Shown here: one piece after another, positions 9,085 to 20,847 of the stretch | How the letters are laid out: each line of letters opens with the position of its first letter | Position numbering within the stretch: position 1 is the first letter of the stretch | Source: Clostridium puniceum | Lineage (GTDB): Bacteria; Bacillota; Clostridia; Clostridiales; Clostridiaceae | Direction: 5' to 3' | NCBI RefSeq assembly: GCF_002006345.1 | Contig: NZ_LZZM01000182.1 | Coordinates: forward strand, 1 to 47,294 | Length of the DNA: 47,294 nucleotides | Position numbers and translations under genes: made by a program | The notes under the pieces: generated by a model | Told to the model about the DNA's origin: nothing | Database searches by the model: none | The model's input: the letters and a program-made list of their open reading frames with translations, nothing else

Positions 9085-9783
9085 TTATACATTTCCAGTG
9101 TAGTCAGAATTTAAAAACATTGCTGCTTCTTTAGTCCTTCTTCTGTAAAGACCTTCTATTCTTCTTCCTCCACCATTTGACCAAGCTTGAAAATTAGTAA
9201 CTAAACTATTATCCCTAATCCTTTCACTTATACGCCTATATAATGTTGAATTTAATAATCCACCAGTACCGCAATTATATGCAAAACTTACTAATGCATC
9301 GAATTCATTTTGCTTTAATGTTATGCCCTTAGAATCTAAATCTGATTTAATTACTGGTGCATACTTATTATTAATCCAATCTTTAAGCATAGATGTGGCT
9401 TGCTCTTCTGTGATCTCTATAATACCTTCTATTTCTTCTCCTGTCATTCCATATCCTAATGTTAATACTCCAACTTCATCATAATATGGAGTTGCTGAGA
9501 AGCCTTCCCATGACTTTATGAAATCAATACATGCATCCGAAACAAGACTTTCAATTAATGCTCCGCTAGAATCAAATTTGTATTCTTTATCATCTATAGT
9601 TTGTACACAATCACATGACATTACTCCATTGGAATTTAAATAATAACATTTGTTTTTCCACTTCAACCAGCCAATTAACATTGTTCCATTAGGATTAAGG
9701 TAATACCACTTGCCTTCTACTTCTTTCCAACCTGTTAGGAGATTATTTGTATTTCCATCTACTAGACACCATTTCCATTCCAT
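9085..9783 (-). CDS. Phage endolysin: cell-wall-binding repeats plus GH24 lysozyme
   Basis: A 232-residue protein. Residues 1-75 carry choline-binding-like repeats (LLTGWKEVEGKWYYLNPNG, then MLIGWLKWKNKCYYLNSNG). Residues ~82-228 form a T4-type lysozyme domain. The GH24 catalytic triad pattern is visible as Glu93 in IKSWEGF, Asp102 in YYDEVG and Thr108 in LTLGYG. It should cleave the MurNAc-GlcNAc bond in peptidoglycan. There is no signal peptide, so export would depend on the holin encoded 16 bases upstream. Putting the binding repeats ahead of the catalytic domain is less usual than the reverse. The gene looks intact. Confidence 0.9.
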   Translation of the reverse strand: MEWKWCLVDGNTNNLLTGWKEVEGKWYYLNPNGTMLIGWLKWKNKCYYLNSNGVMSCDCVQTIDDKEYKFDSSGALIESLVSDACIDFIKSWEGFSATPYYDEVGVLTLGYGMTGEEIEGIIEITEEQATSMLKDWINNKYAPVIKSDLDSKGITLKQNEFDALVSFAYNCGTGGLLNSTLYRRISERIRDNSLVTNFQAWSNGGGRRIEGLYRRRTKEAAMFLNSDYTGNV

Positions 9784-9799
9784 ATTAACACAACCTTTC

Positions 9800-10168
9800 T
9801 TATTCTACTGGAACATCTACATTTATTTTTGCACTAGCATTTAAATTATCTGTAGGTGCAACATAGCTATTCTCTGTCACTGTATTATTTATTGCTGTTG
9901 TAGCAGCTTTTATTTTAACTTCCGTTGATTTATTAATAGCCTGTACTGTCACATCTTGAATAGTTTTATCTGAAACACCAGGAGTGGAAGTATCTATAAC
10001 TATCCCTAACATAACTAAGATAGAAAGTACAGTATTTACTATGTCTACCCAATTAGAAGGAATTAAATTTTTAAACCCTAATTGTTGAATAAGTAATACT
10101 ATTGCTCCTAACATTGATAAAATAAAAGTTTTGTTTCTAAGTCTTGATTTTAAATCTAAAGTTAACAT
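9800..10168 (-). CDS. Phage holin, phiLC3 type
   Basis: A 122-residue protein. The N-terminal half has the phiLC3/phi13 holin pattern: RLRNKTFILSMLGAIVLLIQ, a short turn, then VDIVNTVLSILVMLGIVID and TPGVSD. This gives two membrane segments at ~14-32 and ~42-60. The last 55 residues are a soluble, Ala/Thr/Val-rich tail longer than typical for the family. Holins form membrane lesions that release the endolysin, whose gene follows by 16 bases. The ribosome site GGGAG precedes ATG 10168, and the start lies just past the stop of the upstream broken gene. Confidence 0.85.
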   Translation of the reverse strand: MLTLDLKSRLRNKTFILSMLGAIVLLIQQLGFKNLIPSNWVDIVNTVLSILVMLGIVIDTSTPGVSDKTIQDVTVQAINKSTEVKIKAATTAINNTVTENSYVAPTDNLNASAKINVDVPVE

Positions 10169-10170
10169 TT

Positions 10171-10461
10171 TTACATCTCTCCCTTTTCTATATCATCTAT
10201 TCTTTTATGTGCTCATTTTAAACTTTCTTCTAACCTTGAAACCTTTTCACTAAGATTATTAATTTTATTATCTTGTGCTTTTAATTCTAGGCGTATATCA
10301 TCAATACCCCTGGATATATAATTAAGTTGCATTTCAAATTTTGTCTGAGTATTGCTCTCTTCTTTAATATCATTTTTTTATATTCTTTTAAGTCCAATAG
10401 CTCCAACTAAAATTCCAATTAAAGTTGAAGCCATTCCTATAATTATATTTACTTCATTCAT
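10171..10461 (-). pseudogene. Phage lysis-module membrane/coiled-coil protein with two in-frame stops
   Basis: With AAGGTGA before ATG 10461, one frame of 97 codons reads an N-terminal membrane segment (NIIIGMASTLIGILVGAIG), basic residues, and a coiled coil (IRLELKAQDNKINNLSEKV). It is interrupted by TAA at 10378-10380 (codon 28) and TGA at 10213-10215 (codon 83), and ends at TAA 10171. The frame is otherwise continuous and protein-like, so two nonsense mutations have hit a former small phage protein that lay just upstream of the holin. It resembles XhlA-type lysis accessory proteins in composition, but I am not sure of the family. Confidence 0.7.
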
Positions 10462-10495
10462 ATGTCACCTTCCACTTTCATTTTATTTTTTGTAT

Positions 10496-10530
10496 AACAA
10501 AAGACACCTACATTTCTGTAAGTGTCTTAT
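10496..10530 (-). terminator. Terminator within the first copy of a duplicated repeat
   Basis: Arms AAGACAC (10501-10507) and GTGTCTT (10522-10528) with an inner TACA/TGTA pairing. On the minus strand TTTGTT follows. It sits just upstream of the lysis module and is the core of a ~47-base repeat found again at 11592-11639. Confidence 0.65.
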
Positions 10531-10545
10531 ATCAACTTTAATATT
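10499..10545. repeat. Direct repeat copy 1 (pair with 11592-11639)
   Basis: About 47 bases sharing a hairpin and the trailing GTGTCTTATAT(C/A)AACTTTAATATT with the copy at 11592-11639, roughly 85 percent identical by eye. The two copies bracket the iron-sulfur flavoprotein gene. Confidence 0.65.
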
Positions 10546-10661
10546 AGTATTTTTATTTGCTCCCACTTACTATTATATTACTTGTAAGTATTAAATTCTT
10601 ATACACTTTCTATACTTTTTCTAAAATTTACTTATACATTATAGCTTCCTATTGCAAAACC

Positions 10662-10702
10662 AAAAATACCTTAAAATTCATTTCTGAATAATAAGGTATT
10701 TT
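10662..10702 (-). terminator. Terminator after the iron-sulfur flavoprotein gene
   Basis: A 10-bp stem, AAATACCTTA (10664-10673) with TAAGGTATTT (10692-10701), extended by an inner TTCA/TGAA. It starts five bases past the stop on the minus strand. Confidence 0.8.
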
Positions 10703-10706
10703 ATAA

Positions 10707-11429
10707 TTATTTAATTCTATTTTTTAACATATAATCCGCATATCTCTTAACTTCTTGAATATAAATTTCATCAGAAATAAATTTCTGTTCCAATAGTCTA
10801 TTTGTTTTCTGCGATAACTTCATGTCAGTTGCAATCTCTTCACCAGCAACCTCCAAAACCTTGATATAGTTAAAAATTATGGGACGTATTTCTTCTAAAT
10901 TGCTACTTAAGAGAGCCCCTTGAGAAGCATATATCTCTCCAATTACTTCAGTATTCATGTTACGTGCTACTCTTTGAATCCATTTCGAAATTATCTGAAA
11001 ATGAGTTCTTTCAGGATAACCACAGTTAGCTATCATTATCAGTTTAGGAGATGTGTGCCTTGTCACATGTCGACATTCTCCATCTTTATCTTTGTCCCAA
11101 TACGGGCTAGCTGTTATTATTAGCCTATTTATAAAAACATTTAACATACCAGAAATATTATCACAATATAGTGGAGTTGCAAGAATACGAATGTCTGCAT
11201 CTTCTATGACAGACATTATCTCTGCCATATCATCTTTAATTATGCACTTTCCTGGATTATTAAACCAGCATGTTTTGCAAGCTAGACAGTACTTAATATC
11301 TTTTTCCATCAAAAAAATATTAGCAATTTCCGCACCTGCCATTTCCGCACCCTTCAGAAATGCACTCACCATTACATTCGTATTTCCATTCTTACCTCTG
11401 TGACTTCCATTAATAGCTACAATTTTCAT
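10707..11429 (-). CDS. Iron-sulfur flavoprotein-like NAD(P)H-dependent FMN reductase family protein
   Basis: A 240-residue flavodoxin-fold protein. The N-terminal strand and phosphate loop INGSHRGKNGNTNVM suit FMN binding. A compact cysteine motif follows, CLACKTCWFNNPGKC (Cys48, 51, 54, 62), the C-x2-C-x2-C-x7-C pattern typical of iron-sulfur flavoproteins that hold one [4Fe-4S] cluster. Residues ~88-105 (LATPLYCDNISGMLNVFINR) form the FMN-contacting region. Such proteins transfer electrons between ferredoxin and unknown acceptors in anaerobes. AAGGGAAG precedes ATG 11429. The gene stands alone between two prophage remnants, so it may be phage cargo or a host gene caught between them. Confidence 0.82.
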   Translation of the reverse strand: MKIVAINGSHRGKNGNTNVMVSAFLKGAEMAGAEIANIFLMEKDIKYCLACKTCWFNNPGKCIIKDDMAEIMSVIEDADIRILATPLYCDNISGMLNVFINRLIITASPYWDKDKDGECRHVTRHTSPKLIMIANCGYPERTHFQIISKWIQRVARNMNTEVIGEIYASQGALLSSNLEEIRPIIFNYIKVLEVAGEEIATDMKLSQKTNRLLEQKFISDEIYIQEVKRYADYMLKNRIK

Positions 11430-11591
11430 ATTAAATACTTCCCTTCATTATAGATCATAATTAATTTTATCAATCGTTTCCATCTATTTACAGTCTTATA
11501 ATTCAATAAAATTCCTGGTATAATATTTATAGGAAATATTATGCATATTTATTTCAAATTAATAAGTTATATCTTGCTGTTGTGCAACATT

Positions 11592-11639
11592 AAAAGACAC
11601 TCACATTCTCTGCAAGTGTCTTATATAAACTTTAATATT
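11592..11639. repeat. Direct repeat copy 2 with terminator hairpin
   Basis: Second copy of the 10499-10545 repeat. AAGACACT...AGTGTCTT forms a terminator-like hairpin, and the copy overlaps the stop codon of the degenerate integrase. Confidence 0.65.
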
Positions 11640-11979
11640 TTCTAATTTCAAAAGATGTTATTTTTTCATGTACAACATGTTCTTCTACCGAAATATTTGA
11701 TAAAATTTTACTTAATACCAGTAAGTTACCACCTGAAAGTAAAAATCTACGAGAAAAATTATTTTTCAAACCGTGGAGAGTTATTTTTTTGTTTATATTA
11801 GCTGTTTTTAAGTATCTTCTAAAGTTCTTTTCAAAATTACCAGTATTCAACATTCCATTTGTTCTCTGTGCTGGAAATAGCAAGTTATTTTCTACCATAG
11901 CATCTTTGTATTTAAGCCATCTTTGCAATAATTTACTCATATTTTGGCCAAAGAAAACTACTCTATCTTTACGTAGCAT
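11632..11979 (-). pseudogene. Degenerate tyrosine recombinase (integrase) C-terminal fragment
   Basis: A 115-residue frame matching the catalytic half of phage or transposon integrases (LLFPAQRTNGMLNTGNFEKNF, then ITLHGLKNNFSRRFLLSGG). The N-terminal domain is missing and there is no ribosome site at the ATG. Key active-site positions are lost: the box normally read as HxLR is HGLK, the later G-H pair reads SNIS, and the nucleophile-Tyr region is replaced by unrelated sequence before a stop. I therefore read it as a dead remnant of the prophage that also left the lysis genes nearby. The upstream in-frame codons end at a TAA seven codons before the ATG. Confidence 0.75.
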
Positions 11980-12124
11980 CTGATTGAAATAAACTTAGTA
12001 TATAAGAGGTATAATTATTATAATATTTATTGGCGTAAATTTTTAATTTTAGTATGTTTTTAAATTATTAGTAGGCGTTAAAGATGATAAAAATTTTTCT
12101 TTAATAAAAACTATTCAATCAACT

Positions 12125-12787
12125 TCAATCCTCTAATACACCTTTAAGTACTTCTTCCTTAAACTTAATAATTCCAACCCTATCAATAAAAAATCCTAGT
12201 TTTTCTCCTGGTTCTGCTGCTTCCTTATAATATTTAAAAATATTATTAACCAAATTTAATGCTTGATTTTCTGTTATATCTTGAATAACAATATCTGCCA
12301 TCCTAGGATTATAACCTGCTGAGCCTCCAACGGTTACAATAAAACCAGTTTTATCAGCAATTACTCCAACATCTTTACTATATACGCTGCCACACGCATT
12401 CCTACATCCTGCTACACCTATTTTGGTTCTACAAGGCATTTCCATCCATTGATATTTTCTTAAAAGTTTCATGCCAGTTCCAATAGTATTATATTTGGAT
12501 CTTTTACAATATCCAGCCGGACACATTTCAACATTCTTTACAGAATTTTGAGATTTAACAGCTGGCTCCATGCCAAGTTCATCCCATATACTAGGTAAAT
12601 CTTCTTCCTTCAAATTAGTAATTAATACCCTTTGCCCTGAAGTTAACTTTAATACTCCATTATATCTCTTTGCTACATCTACAATTTTTTGCATAGTATC
12701 TGTAGTTATAAACCCTCCTGGAATATGCGGAGTTATTCCATAGGTTCTCTTTCCATCTATTACTTTTTGAAGATTTCCAAAATTCAT
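12125..12787 (-). CDS. Short nitrite/sulfite reductase-domain protein
   Basis: A 220-residue protein containing one ferredoxin-like half-domain (GGFITTDTMQKIVDVAKRYNG...LTSGQRVLI) and a siroheme/[4Fe-4S]-type cysteine set: CPAGYC (Cys89, Cys94) and GCRNACGS (Cys128, Cys132). In sulfite and nitrite reductases four such Cys bind the cluster coupled to siroheme. The first pair is spaced C-x4-C, one residue shorter than the C-x5-C I know from the large enzymes. The protein is about half the size of a full enzyme and resembles small, stand-alone sulfite-reductase-like proteins of anaerobes. The substrate is unknown. AAGGAGG precedes ATG 12787. It is a single gene with no partner reductase nearby. 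Confidence 0.8.
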   Translation of the reverse strand: MNFGNLQKVIDGKRTYGITPHIPGGFITTDTMQKIVDVAKRYNGVLKLTSGQRVLITNLKEEDLPSIWDELGMEPAVKSQNSVKNVEMCPAGYCKRSKYNTIGTGMKLLRKYQWMEMPCRTKIGVAGCRNACGSVYSKDVGVIADKTGFIVTVGGSAGYNPRMADIVIQDITENQALNLVNNIFKYYKEAAEPGEKLGFFIDRVGIIKFKEEVLKGVLED

Positions 12788-12879
12788 CTTCAGTCCTCCT
12801 TTTCATAATTAAATACATTAGTTAATTATCTACTTTTATTATACTACATGCTTAATTACTTATGTTCTTTAGCAAAATT

Positions 12880-13542
12880 TTATCTTTTCATATTAATTAA
12901 ATATTCTTTTATCTCTATCATATTTTTAAAGCTTTTATTGCAAATCTTTAGTATTTCTTCATCAGCTTTCTTCAAATCTTCTACATGAAAGCTAATCATT
13001 CCAGCATTATATGCTGCTTTAATACCTGCTAGTGAATCTTCTACAACAATACAATTTTCAGCTTTTATTGAAAGTTTTCCAGCTGCCTTCAAAAATATTT
13101 CAGGATCTGGTTTACCCTTTTCTATTTCATCTCCACAGACTATTGTATCAAACAAGTCTTCAATATTAAACATTTGAAGTTGTTTTATAGCCCTCTCTCT
13201 TTTAGCTGAAGTTGCAAGTCCAACCCTATATCCTCTTTCCTTTAAAAATATTAATACTTCTTTAACACCAGGTTTCATGGGAACTTGTCCCATTTCTATA
13301 GTATGCAATAATTTTTCATCTTTTTCTTTATACATGGGTGTTATGGGTAATTCTTCTCCATATAACTCTAAAAATGTTTTTATTACATTTTTACGTCCCG
13401 TACCCATTACAGATATATAAGCTTTCTTGGTAATTTCATATCCGTACTTTTCAAAAACACTTGTCCATATTTCTAAATATACACGCTCTGTATCAAATAT
13501 AACTCCATCCATATCAAATAATACTGCTTCTACTGTATTCAT
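12880..13542 (-). CDS. HAD-superfamily phosphatase, beta-phosphoglucomutase-like
   Basis: A 220-residue HAD subfamily IA protein. Motif I is LFDMDGVIFDTE (nucleophile Asp ~10, general acid Asp ~12). A four-helix cap follows, then motif II around GLATSAKRERA, motif III at CGDEIEKGKPDPEIF with the Lys, and motif IV at IVVEDSLAGIKAA. It should hydrolyse or isomerise a small phosphorylated metabolite, probably a sugar phosphate. The KGKPDPEIF and EDSLAGI motifs are typical of beta-phosphoglucomutase and related phosphatases, but the exact substrate cannot be read. GGAGG precedes ATG 13542. It lies downstream of lacZ on the same strand but beyond that gene's terminator, so it is probably transcribed separately. 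Confidence 0.9.
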   Translation of the reverse strand: MNTVEAVLFDMDGVIFDTERVYLEIWTSVFEKYGYEITKKAYISVMGTGRKNVIKTFLELYGEELPITPMYKEKDEKLLHTIEMGQVPMKPGVKEVLIFLKERGYRVGLATSAKRERAIKQLQMFNIEDLFDTIVCGDEIEKGKPDPEIFLKAAGKLSIKAENCIVVEDSLAGIKAAYNAGMISFHVEDLKKADEEILKICNKSFKNMIEIKEYLINMKR

Positions 13543-13683
13543 CTCGTCCTCCGTATATATTTTATTACTACTTATAAAATATACTATTTATTATATTACA
13601 TTTTTCATACATTCTACAATTATGCACATAAATATACAAGCATTACTACGTCCTCTTTCTGTAAACCATTCTATATATATAAA

Positions 13684-13750
13684 TAAAAACACCATATTTA
13701 ATATGTTAGAAAATTTTTAGTTAAATCTCTCTAATATACTAAACATGGTG
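13684..13750 (-). terminator. Long terminator hairpin after lacZ
   Basis: Arms 13690-13710 and 13730-13750 form a 21-bp stem on the minus strand with two G-U pairs and one mismatch. TTTTTATTTATA follows. The wobble pairs occur only in minus-strand RNA, which assigns it to lacZ. Confidence 0.75.
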
Positions 13751-13807
13751 AATAGCATTTCTTTACTTTAATTTCAATTTTTTAGGAATCATTAAATATT
13801 AAATTTT

Positions 13808-17195
<3,388 letters not shown>

Positions 17196-18758
17196 TTGAA
17201 TGAATATACTAAAATTTTAGTTGTTGATGATGAATTTATTATGCGACAAGGAATAACCCATATGATTGCTTGGGAACAAGAAGGCTTTCAAATTATAGGG
17301 CAAGCTTCAAATGGGCAAGAAGCTCTTGAAATGATTAAAAATAATACTCCTGATATTATAATTTCAGATGTTGTAATGCCACAACTAGACGGAATTGAAT
17401 TAGCTAAGTCTATACAAGCTAATTATCCTCAAATACAAATTATAATTTTAAGTAGCTTTAGTGATTTTGAATATGTAAAGTCCTCCTTTCAGAATGGTGC
17501 TGTTGATTATATTTTAAAACCATCCTTAAATCCATCAGAAATGCTTAAAACATTAAAAAAGCTTTCAAGTAAAATTAAAAATAATATTCAAACTAACGAT
17601 AACATTGCAAATATAAATATAAATAATTTACTAAATAGATTTCTTCTTGGCTTTGATGCTAATATTAATTTTGATTATTTAAATAGTATATTTACTTATC
17701 CATGTTTTTGTTTGTTTGGTTTAAATGCTAAAAAAATATATGATAGTTATGATAAACGTAATGAAATTATTAAATTTATTATTACTGAAATTAATAACGA
17801 ATTTCCCACTAGTCAAAATTATAATATTCAAATAGCTAATATTGAAAACGAAAACATTGTTATAGTTTTAAATTTTGAGAATAATAATTATAATACTTTA
17901 CTAAATAAATTAACTAATGTTTCTGAAATAGTTTCCAATAGTTTTAAAGAAGCTTTTTTTGTTTTAAGTAAAACCTTTGACTCTATTGACAATATTAAAG
18001 ATATATACGAAAAAGATTTTTTAATATTAACTCAACAATATTTTTATAATAAAAATGTACATTTGTTTTGTAGTGAAAATTTTAAAATTCCTTCTACAAT
18101 AGATAAATTTAATTTTAAACGTTTTACTGAGTATATTTCTATAATGCAATTTCAAAATGGTTTTGAAATGCTAACAGACCATATTTCAAGATCAATTACT
18201 ACTAGAACTCTCACAGAATTCGAATTAAAAACTTTAATTCAAAATTCTTTTTATAATGTAATTTCTTCTTTAGAGTATTTAAACTTTGATTCAAGTATAT
18301 TAAATTCCTTAAAACAAGATTGCTTTCATAAAATTGATAGTATTAAATATGCAGAAGATTTAGTTGTGGCTTATGAATTATTATTAACTCGTATTAACGA
18401 AATAATAGATAAATATGAAAATAAAATAAATTCTCATATGATTAATAAAATTATTCAATATATTCATGATCATTATGATGAACAGCTTACATTGGCTGAG
18501 GTATCAAAATTATTTAATTTTAACTATTCATACTTATCAGCTTACTTTAGTTCACATAATGACGAAGGCTTTAATGAATTTCTTAATAAAATTAGAATCC
18601 AAAAATCTTGTGATTTTTTAAAACAGGATATTCCTATTTCTGATATTAGCAGCATGGTAGGATATTCAGATCACAGTTACTTTTGTAAAGTATTCAAAAA
18701 GTTCACAGGCCTAACTCCAAGTAACTTTAGGAAAAATGGTATTAGGCCCCTTAATTAA
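17196..18758 (+). CDS. Response regulator with AraC-type DNA-binding domain (YesN-like)
   Basis: A 520-residue protein. Residues 1-125 form a receiver domain with acidic pocket VVDDE, phosphorylatable Asp58 (IIISDVVMP) and Lys108 (ILKPS). A poorly conserved Asn-rich linker follows. Residues ~415-515 are an AraC-type double helix-turn-helix (EQLTLAEVSKLFNFNYSYLS and DISSMVGYSDHSYFCKVFKK). The start is TTG 17196, chosen because AGAGGTG lies seven bases before it and no in-frame ATG is near. The histidine kinase gene follows 18 bases later. YesN-type regulators usually activate sugar-uptake operons, here probably lacZ and the ABC/GH42 operon on either side. Confidence 0.93.
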   Translation: MNEYTKILVVDDEFIMRQGITHMIAWEQEGFQIIGQASNGQEALEMIKNNTPDIIISDVVMPQLDGIELAKSIQANYPQIQIIILSSFSDFEYVKSSFQNGAVDYILKPSLNPSEMLKTLKKLSSKIKNNIQTNDNIANININNLLNRFLLGFDANINFDYLNSIFTYPCFCLFGLNAKKIYDSYDKRNEIIKFIITEINNEFPTSQNYNIQIANIENENIVIVLNFENNNYNTLLNKLTNVSEIVSNSFKEAFFVLSKTFDSIDNIKDIYEKDFLILTQQYFYNKNVHLFCSENFKIPSTIDKFNFKRFTEYISIMQFQNGFEMLTDHISRSITTRTLTEFELKTLIQNSFYNVISSLEYLNFDSSILNSLKQDCFHKIDSIKYAEDLVVAYELLLTRINEIIDKYENKINSHMINKIIQYIHDHYDEQLTLAEVSKLFNFNYSYLSAYFSSHNDEGFNEFLNKIRIQKSCDFLKQDIPISDISSMVGYSDHSYFCKVFKKFTGLTPSNFRKNGIRPLN

Positions 18759-18776
18759 AGAAAGGATTATATAATT

Positions 18777-20567
18777 ATGTTCAAATTATCAAAACCTCTT
18801 CACTCTACAACCTTATTTTTTAGAGTTGCGTCCATTGTTCTTGTAAGTGTTATATTAGTATCAATTTCTATAAGTACTATTACAATAAAAATTTCCAAAG
18901 ACACACTTGTTGATACTTTTAGTAAATCAAACTACAAGGTTTTAACTCAAATTGCCAACAATTTAATTGATTTAAATGACAGAATTATTAATATTATGAA
19001 TGCAATAGATAATATTCCAGATTTTCAAAGATATTTTTCAGAAAAAGATTTGAGTCCACAAACTAACTATAAAACTATGTATAATATGGTTACAAATTTA
19101 AATAAAATGGTTCCAAAAAGAGAATTTGATGATATTACCGTTCTCGCTGTTGGGCTTAATGGTAATAGTTATATCCATCAAAGCATCGACCGCCTTATCC
19201 CAAATACCTTTGATCTCTTAAATAATGATATTACAAAAAATGCCTTAACAAATAAAAACTTAATTTCATACCAATATTTAGATCATGGTTTTACAAATTT
19301 TACAAAGCATTCCAGTACGCTTGTAACTATAAAAGTTTTATGCGATAAACTTACAAAAGAGCCCTATGGATTTGTTTATGTACTTATTAAACAAAATACC
19401 CTAAATAAATATTATGATTATTTTGTAGGAAACGGTAACAATATTGCTATTATAGCTAATGATGGAATCATTGTTTCTTCAAATATTGCTGCAAAAATAG
19501 GTACTAAAAATTCTGATTTATTTAATATATCAAATAATATTTTAAATAACAATCTTAAATACATTAATACAAAATTAGATTCAATTGATGTTGTTATATT
19601 AGCAAAGTACTTACCAACTTATAAGTTTAATATAGTAGGAACTATTGATAAAAATATAGTTTTAAATGAAATATACAACTCTTCAGAAATTATGAACACC
19701 AGTATACTAATAGCATTTATATTTATGATTATTACATTTTTTATAATACAAAGAACAACAAAACCAATTTCAACCCTCGCTAAAATTATGCCTAAAATAA
19801 TTAATGGTGACTTTAATAATCACATACCAATCAAAGGAAGTTATGAGGTTCGTGAATTATCTTCTGCATTTAACTATATGTTAGATGGATTAAACAATTA
19901 TGTTCATGCTCAAATAAAAATGCAAAAAGAAAAAAGAAAAGCTGAAATACATGCACTGCAAATGCAAATTAATCCTCATTTCATTTATAACACTTTATCA
20001 TCAATAAAGTGGTTAATTTGGCAAGGGCAAATAGAAAAATCAACCGAAACTATTGATGCATTTATATCCTTGCTTCAAAATACAATTAGCAATAAAAATG
20101 AAATGATAACTATATTAGAGGAAATAAATAACCTAAAAAATTACGTTTTAATAAATCATATTCGTTATGGTGATAATATTAATGTGAATTTTTTTGTAAT
20201 GCCAAATTGTGAAGATTATATAATCCCTAAACTGATACTTCAACCCTTTATCGAAAACGCATTTTTTCACGGTTTTAATGATAAATCTAATGGTTCCATA
20301 CATGTATTTATAAATGAACAAAATAATAATTTAGTTTGCGAAATTATTGATAATGGAATCGGTATAACAAATGAAGATATTAGGAAAATTCTTAGAAAAT
20401 CCCCTGGAAAGTATGATCATTTTACAAGTATTGGTATTAATAATGTTAACGATAGAATTAAACTTCTTTATGGTGATGAATATAGTGTAACCATTACAAG
20501 TGAATTAAATAAAGGTACAAATGTAAGAGTGGTAATTCCTGCTCAAAAAGAATTCTTTGAAAATTAA
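18777..20567 (+). CDS. Sensor histidine kinase, YesM family
   Basis: A 596-residue membrane kinase. It has a membrane segment at ~15-37, an extracellular sensory domain of about 270 residues, a second segment at ~308-326, a HAMP domain (~327-380), and a His_kinase domain with phospho-acceptor His401 in QINPHFIYNTLSS. The ATPase domain has the N-box FIENAFFHGF and DNGIGI. The domain order is standard for the YesM/LytS-like class that pairs with AraC-type regulators. It should sense an extracellular oligosaccharide directly or through a binding protein, and phosphorylate the product of the gene 18 bases upstream. The ligand is inferred from the galactosidase neighbours. Confidence 0.94.
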   Translation: MFKLSKPLHSTTLFFRVASIVLVSVILVSISISTITIKISKDTLVDTFSKSNYKVLTQIANNLIDLNDRIINIMNAIDNIPDFQRYFSEKDLSPQTNYKTMYNMVTNLNKMVPKREFDDITVLAVGLNGNSYIHQSIDRLIPNTFDLLNNDITKNALTNKNLISYQYLDHGFTNFTKHSSTLVTIKVLCDKLTKEPYGFVYVLIKQNTLNKYYDYFVGNGNNIAIIANDGIIVSSNIAAKIGTKNSDLFNISNNILNNNLKYINTKLDSIDVVILAKYLPTYKFNIVGTIDKNIVLNEIYNSSEIMNTSILIAFIFMIITFFIIQRTTKPISTLAKIMPKIINGDFNNHIPIKGSYEVRELSSAFNYMLDGLNNYVHAQIKMQKEKRKAEIHALQMQINPHFIYNTLSSIKWLIWQGQIEKSTETIDAFISLLQNTISNKNEMITILEEINNLKNYVLINHIRYGDNINVNFFVMPNCEDYIIPKLILQPFIENAFFHGFNDKSNGSIHVFINEQNNNLVCEIIDNGIGITNEDIRKILRKSPGKYDHFTSIGINNVNDRIKLLYGDEYSVTITSELNKGTNVRVVIPAQKEFFEN

Positions 20568-20666
20568 ATATACACATTAAAAAAAGTGCATTAGCACAAC
20601 CAAGATCTTAATTTGGCAGAATTAATAATTTTTGTACTTAATTTTTATAACTTCCACATTTAAAAG

Positions 20667-20702
20667 AATCACTATAAATCAAAACGATTTATAGTGATTT
20701 TT
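20667..20702. terminator. Bidirectional terminator between kinase and GH42 genes
   Basis: A perfect 14-bp stem, AATCACTATAAATC with GATTTATAGTGATT and a five-base loop, followed by TTTTTAT on the plus strand and preceded by A-rich bases that give a T run on the minus strand. It lies between convergent genes. Confidence 0.85.
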
Positions 20703-20847
20703 ATATTTCAATTATGATTATGAGCAATTTAATTTTCATACTTTTAACAATAGATATACTTTAAGAAATAATCTGAATCTTAAATAGTTACAATAGCTTA
20801 TTAGATTTCAAAATTTATAATTCAAAGTACAACTTATATAAATAATT

